Assembly: GCA_903881065.1 (NCBI GenBank)
Contig: CAIRRW010000010.1
Coordinates: 1-6,529 of the forward strand
Length of the DNA stretch: 6,529 nt
Direction: 5' to 3'
From: an uncultured Bacteroidota bacterium
GTDB taxonomy: Bacteria > Bacteroidota > Bacteroidia > 2-12-FULL-35-15
Position 1 is the stretch's first letter, and every line of letters begins with the position of its first letter. The notes below the pieces were generated by a model. That model was not told where the DNA came from. It saw only the letters and a list, made by a program, of their open reading frames with translations, and made no database searches. The translations under genes and the position numbers were made by a program. Below are positions 1 to 4,700 of this stretch, in pieces.

Positions 1-59
1 ATATTAATATTTAATTTCTTGTTGTGGAGAAATGCTTTGAAAAATAATTTAATGAGATA

Positions 60-1505
60 TTAGAAATCAATCATAAATTGAGTACCCTTGTTTTTTAATG
101 TATTAATAAATAATTCACCTTCGAGTTGATTAACAAGAGAATCAATTAATTGTAAGCCTAATGTTTTTGCTTCTTCAATTAATGGTTCTTTATCAAACCC
201 AACTCCGTTATCATTTATTGACAATCTATATTTATGTTTTGCGTTTAAATGTTTGTCAGAAAACTTAACATTTATTTCGCCTTTCCTTTTCCCATTAAAT
301 GCATATTTAAAAGCATTGGATATTATCTCATTCAATATTAATCCACATGGAATTGCTGTGTCAATATCCAACTCGTCTTTATCCATTTCAATATCCACAT
401 TCACAATTACATCGATTTTTAGGTTATATGAATGTTTCAACGAATTAACTATGGTAGAGAAATAATTACGTACCGAGATATTTTCAAATGTTTTGGAATG
501 ATATAATAAATTATGAAGTGATGCAATTGAATTCACTCTATCAATACTTTCTTTGAATTTATAATGGATGTTTGGATCTTCAATAGTTTGTAATTGAAGA
601 TTCAGTAGGCTTGATATAATTTGCAGGTTGTTTTTTACACGATGGTGAATCTCTTTTAATAAAAGTTCTTTTTCAGCAAGCGAATTCTGTAATTTCTCTT
701 CCATTATTTTCCTTCTTAGAAATGTCGGCACATCAGGGCTTACCTTCTTTATTAAAGGATATTTTTTAAGATACTTCATGATTTGGTCTGGTGGAGCCAT
801 AATAAAAGAGCATTCATCATCTCCTCGTGCTCGGCATGTAAGCTCCACGGCTGTGAGTTTTATTCCAAAACTATATTCGCACCAACCACTAGAATATCCT
901 GAATTCATAATACATACAGATTGTTCCGATTTTTTGCTTGCTTGTATCCAACTGTCAGCTTCAAAAGAGTAGGGGTGTGAATATCTCAAGACGAAGTTTT
1001 GGTCGGGTGTGGTATGACTACCTTCTTTTAATTTTACCTGTGCCCAACCTGTATATGCAAAATGGACTGGACCTGCAGAGAGCATTTCAACAGGTTTTTT
1101 TAGTCCCATTAGTTCACTGAAATTACGAGCATCTTCTACTCCAATAAGATGAGCCAAATCAAACAATATATTTTTACCAATCGCTAGGGATTCACTATCT
1201 CCTTTATCTTTATAGTTTTTCATTATCCCCTCCAAAAATTCAATAGATAATGCAGATGCGCGAATCAATAAGTATCTTTGACCTGAAATTTCAATTGATG
1301 CTTTTTCAGGATCAATTAATAAAGAACCATGATATTTACCAACGTTTTTTTCTGCTTCATCAAATACTGTTTGTAGATTATCAGGAACAATTACTGTTCG
1401 TAACTTTTTTTTTGATTTTGCTTCTGTTGTTTTATATGCTTTTAGCTCTTTTTTTAAAACATAAATCTGCTTACGCAACTGTTGAGTTTTTTTGTCCAAT
1501 GTCAT
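60..1505 (-). CDS. Soluble sensor histidine kinase: XylR_N/V4R sensor fused to HisKA_2 and HATPase_c
   Basis: Complete 481-residue gene: ATG at 1505-1503, TAA at 62-60. Residues 4-35 are Lys-rich and probably coiled-coil. Residues about 40-240 form a XylR_N plus V4R (4VR) module, a family that binds small hydrophobic or aromatic ligands. Its GYSSGW and ELTCRARGDDEC stretches are typical of V4R. Residues about 240-283 are a helical linker. HisKA_2 follows with EIHHRVKNNLQ (His287/His288; His288 is the likely phosphoacceptor by analogy with RHRxKN kinases). The ATPase domain has an N-box NEIISNAFKYAF (392-403), G1 DNGVGF (432-437), G2 TLGLQLI (448-454) and a normal C-terminal end GTQFMIDF. I see no signal peptide or membrane segment, so it should act in the cytoplasm, phosphorylating itself and then a separate response regulator. 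None is encoded in the window. No Shine-Dalgarno sits at a useful distance; the bases before the ATG are A/T-rich, as is usual in Bacteroidota. The family assignment is firm; the ligand and partner are unknown. Confidence 0.93.
   Translation of the reverse strand: MTLDKKTQQLRKQIYVLKKELKAYKTTEAKSKKKLRTVIVPDNLQTVFDEAEKNVGKYHGSLLIDPEKASIEISGQRYLLIRASALSIEFLEGIMKNYKDKGDSESLAIGKNILFDLAHLIGVEDARNFSELMGLKKPVEMLSAGPVHFAYTGWAQVKLKEGSHTTPDQNFVLRYSHPYSFEADSWIQASKKSEQSVCIMNSGYSSGWCEYSFGIKLTAVELTCRARGDDECSFIMAPPDQIMKYLKKYPLIKKVSPDVPTFLRRKIMEEKLQNSLAEKELLLKEIHHRVKNNLQIISSLLNLQLQTIEDPNIHYKFKESIDRVNSIASLHNLLYHSKTFENISVRNYFSTIVNSLKHSYNLKIDVIVNVDIEMDKDELDIDTAIPCGLILNEIISNAFKYAFNGKRKGEINVKFSDKHLNAKHKYRLSINDNGVGFDKEPLIEEAKTLGLQLIDSLVNQLEGELFINTLKNKGTQFMIDF
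63..353 (-). other. HATPase_c catalytic domain of the kinase
   Basis: Residues about 385-481. The ATP-binding motifs are all present: an N-box around Asn392 and Asn397, the G1 motif DNGVGF at 432-437, and a G2 motif around Gly450. The domain ends at a normal family end point. Nothing suggests a degenerate or inactive kinase. Confidence 0.9.
441..677 (-). other. HisKA_2 dimerisation and phosphoacceptor domain of the kinase
   Basis: Residues about 277-355 of the kinase. The phosphoacceptor helix reads EIHHRVKNNLQIISSLL, the signature of HisKA_2 (HWE-related) kinases, and it is followed by a second helix around residues 312-340. His288 is encoded at 644-642. This class is common in soluble, ligand- or light-gated kinases and often pairs with unlinked response regulators. 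Confidence 0.88.
810..914 (-). other. Putative zinc site (Cys-Glu-Cys-Cys) in the V4R domain of the kinase
   Basis: Within the kinase, Cys198 (codon 914-912), Glu221 (845-843), Cys224 (836-834) and Cys232 (812-810) are spaced 23, 3 and 8 residues apart. From memory, the structurally defined zinc ligands of the phenol sensor MopR are Cys155, Glu178, Cys181 and Cys189, which have the same spacings. The residues and spacing are seen directly; zinc binding is inferred from the family. Confidence 0.75.
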
Positions 1506-1554
1506 TTATTTGATTAAAAAAAGATACACCTAAAAACAAATTGTAAAGTTTGTT

Positions 1555-1562
1555 CAAATTTA
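1555..1562 (-). promoter_or_regulatory. Possible -7 promoter box for the kinase gene
   Basis: Read on the minus strand this is TAAATTTG, a perfect match to the Bacteroidota -7 consensus TAnnTTTG. It lies 49 bases upstream of the kinase ATG and would give a leader of roughly 40 nucleotides. I found no TTG (-33 box) at the expected distance upstream, and the region is AT-rich, so a chance match is quite possible. Confidence 0.33.
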
Positions 1563-1580
1563 ATGCATTTTTCCATTGTA

Positions 1581-1594
1581 ATATCAGCTGTTAT
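1581..1594. promoter_or_regulatory. Short near-perfect palindrome upstream of the possible kinase promoter
   Basis: ATATCAGCTGTTAT is an inverted repeat centred on CAGCTG with a single mismatched pair. It starts 19 bases upstream (with respect to the kinase gene) of the possible -7 box, about where the -33 element would sit, so it could be an operator. It is short enough to occur by chance. Confidence 0.2.
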
Positions 1595-1733
1595 CATTTT
1601 ACTATATTATTTATGAGTTAGAAATTTTTATTTTTTGAATTAGGTACTTTGTAATTAATAAAGGCTTCTTAATTTTGGAGTCTAAAGTCAATAAGTAATG
1701 TTTAACAAATTGCATTGGCAGGAGGAATTATAA

Positions 1734-1775
1734 ATAAAAAAACTCCTGTTAGCAATTTAGCTAACAGGAGTTTTT
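1734..1775 (-). terminator. Rho-independent terminator of the large surface-protein gene
   Basis: An uninterrupted inverted repeat pairs 1738-1753 with 1760-1775 (16 base pairs, core CTCCTGTTAGC/GCTAACAGGAG) around a 6-base loop at 1754-1759. In the minus-strand transcript the hairpin forms 22 bases after the stop codon of the large gene and runs into a U-tract (1741 downward). A T-run also follows on the plus strand, so it could work in both directions, but no plus-strand gene in the window needs it. It separates the large gene from the kinase, so the two are probably not one operon. Confidence 0.9.
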
Positions 1776-1797
1776 AAGAGGACTTTTATATATTTGA

Positions 1798-4700
1798 TTA
1801 TTGTTTTATCACCCTATGTGTATAAAGTATATTATTGTCTTTATCCAACACTCTCACAAAATAGATGCCTTCTCTAAAGTTTTCGATATTAGTTTTTATA
1901 GTTGCTGTTCCACTTGACACTTGATGAATTTCATGTTTCAACAAGTTACCCAGCACATCGTACACTTCCACTATCAAATTGTTATCCAACTCTGAAGTTA
2001 CCTCTATTGTAAACTCATTTGTTGTTGGATTTGGATATAAGGAGAACATATTATCTGTCGTTGCTTTACTACTATCCATTGCAATAGAACCTGCACAAGT
2101 TACAGTTAAGCTAGCCAGTCCACTGCTGCCGCAAGTGTTCTGAGCACTCACCTTCACCGCTCCTGTTGTTGCTGTTGTTGCAGAATTTACGGTAATACTT
2201 GTTGTGCCTTGTGGAGATGTAATACTCATGCCTGTAGGTACTACCCAAGTATATCCTGTTGCACCGGCTACAGGTGCAATAGAATACGTTGCTGTTCCTA
2301 ATCCGCATAAACCTGTTGCCGGGCCTGTTATTATACCAGGTGTTGGCTCTAATTTACTTACAGTTAAAGTCCGAACCAGACTAGTTGTACATCCGTTAGT
2401 TGCAGATACCCCCACGTTTCCTGATAGAGGAGAGGTAAAGATCATCACCATTGCTGTTGTGTTCTGACCCGAATAAATACTTGCTCCAGCAGGTACCGTC
2501 CAGGTATAACCTGTCGCACCTGTTACAGCAGCTATCGAATAACTAGCCGATGTCAGCCCACAAGATAATGTAGGGCCAGTTATAGCAAGCGGTTGAGTGG
2601 TTGCGGTTGTCAAAGCCAAACTTCTTGCAGCACCAGTACCGCATCCGTTTGTTCCTGCAGCAGTTATGTTTCCACCGGTAAAGCCGGAAACAGAAACCGT
2701 TATACTACTGGTTCCCTGCCCATTTCCAGTAATTGTCATGCCGGAAGGAACTGTCCAGAAATAACCTGTTGCTCCTCCTGCTGCTGAAATTGTGTATGCT
2801 GCAGTAGTTAATCCGCATAAATTAGTAGGACCGGATAATGTATTAGGAGCATTTGGCACTTTGCCATATACTGATAATGTTGGTCCTGTAACATATCCGC
2901 AGCCGTTTATAGCATTTACAGTTATTCCACCGTAGATAAACGTACCTGAAACATTTACAGTAATCGAGTTGGTTCCTGCACCGCTTGCTATAGTAATGCC
3001 TGCAGGTAACAACCAAGTATATGAAATTGCACCATATACTGGTGCAACATAATATGCAGCAGTGGTAGCTCCGCACAATGATACCGGCCCATTAATAACA
3101 GTTGGTTGAAGTTTTTTGGAAACATAATAAGTAGATGCCGAACTAGTACCACAGGCATTTGTAGCAGTTACTGTAAATGTTGTTCCTATTGTTCCTCCTG
3201 CTATTCTAACATTTAAAGAAGATGTTGTTTGTCCTGAAACTATTGTAAAGCCTGCCGGTGGTGACCATGTATAACTGGTAGCACCTGCTGAAGTAGCGGT
3301 ATAGGTTGCTGTTGGAAGCCCACATATTGAATTTTGACCTGCTACTACTGGTGCAGTAGGTGCCGATACACATGATATAGATACGAAATTAGCAGTAATG
3401 GTATGATTGGCCGAAATTGAATTAAATGTATAAGTAGCACCCGTTCCAACATTATTACCATCAACAAGTACGCTTAATATTCCAAAACCAATGTTTGGTG
3501 TTATTGTATAGGTTTGATTTCCTCCACAAAAATTAGAAACACCAGCTGGGCTTATGCTTCCATTTGCACCGGCACTTGCAGTAATAGAGGAGGTAGCATG
3601 TATTGCTACATTGTTATCATTGCAATCACTTCCTAAAGTGGTAAGTTTATATCCTGCCGGAACAGTTGCTCCATAACAAACTGTTGCAGTACCGTTATCA
3701 TAACCATCATTATCTAAATCAATGTATAATAATGCACTTCTGTATTTTGTTTGGTCAGCAGGTGCACAATCTGTATTGTTTAACGAGTAGCCGCTAGGTG
3801 GTGTGTTTGCATCTACAGCACATACACTTACTAAACTTCCTGCTCCATAACCATCGTTATCACTATCTACATAAAACTGATATGATGTATGTTTTAAATT
3901 GTCGTTATCATCACAATCGCTCCCCGATGTCGTCAGGGAATATCCTGTTGGTACAGTTGAACCATAACAAATAGTTGCAGTACCGTTATCATAACCATCA
4001 TTATCTAAATCAATGTATAATAATGCACTTCTGTATTTTGTTTGGTCAGCAGGTGCACAATCAGTATTGTTTAACGAATATCCTGTCGGAGGAGTTGTTG
4101 AGTTTACTGCACAAACAAATACTAAACTTCCAGCTCCGAAACCATCACCATCAGTATCGACATAAAATGGGTAGGAAGCATGTTTTGTAGGGTCATTATC
4201 ATTACAATCGGTATTGTCAGCAACATACCCAGTAGGTTGTGTACAGGCAGATTGAGATACATTTGGATTTCCATAACTATCTCCGTCAGCATCCTGATAC
4301 CATAAAGTAGAAGTATTTACAGTGATAGTAATACTTGCACAGTTTCCTGCTACAGCACATCCTCCTTCACCTCGAGCATAATACGTTGTAGTAGTGGTAG
4401 GTGAAACGGAGATTGATATACCTTGTCCAACACTTGTACCTCCGCATGAACCGCTATACCACTGCCATGAGGTAGCGTCATTCAGATGCCCTGCACTTAT
4501 GCTTAATGTTGTACTGCTTCCACTGCAAATTGAAGATGAAGTTGCAGCAAGTGTGGGAATACTGGGTACAATACATGGTACTTCAATAAAAGAAGTATAT
4601 AAAGGCATAGCTCCCTCTGGTCCATTGCCATTAAAAGTGTGATCAAGTGTGAAAATATTAGCAGCTTGATTGAAATCAAATATGGTTCCATACCCGGGTG

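Noticed and set aside
253..465. Plus-strand open frame inside the kinase gene (also 778-972, 938-1120, 1250-1513)
   Set aside because: These lie antisense to well-supported kinase domains, show no recognisable family and look like chance open frames.
1652..1673. AATTAA...TTAATT inverted repeat in the intergenic region
   Set aside because: It is purely A/T at the arms with mismatches inside, and the region is AT-rich, so it is expected by chance.
1506..1797. Small gene or regulatory RNA between the two genes
   Set aside because: I saw no open frame with a credible start and no structured RNA beyond the terminator hairpin.
2204..2467. Open frames in other phases across the PKD-like array (2111-2308, 2593-2787, 2843-3076)
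   Set aside because: They arise from the repetitive Thr/Gly/Ala-rich coding sequence read in the wrong frame; their low-complexity Cys/Arg/Ser runs are typical of such shadows.
3592..4173. CRISPR-like or insertion-sequence repeat
   Set aside because: The repeat is in frame, encodes protein modules and has no spacer pattern, terminal inverted repeats or transposase.
3975..4190. Open frames across the MopE-like and Ig-like regions (3975-4190, 4394-4642, 4503-4691)
   Set aside because: They overlap the large gene fully and show no motif; the protein families in the main frame are convincing.
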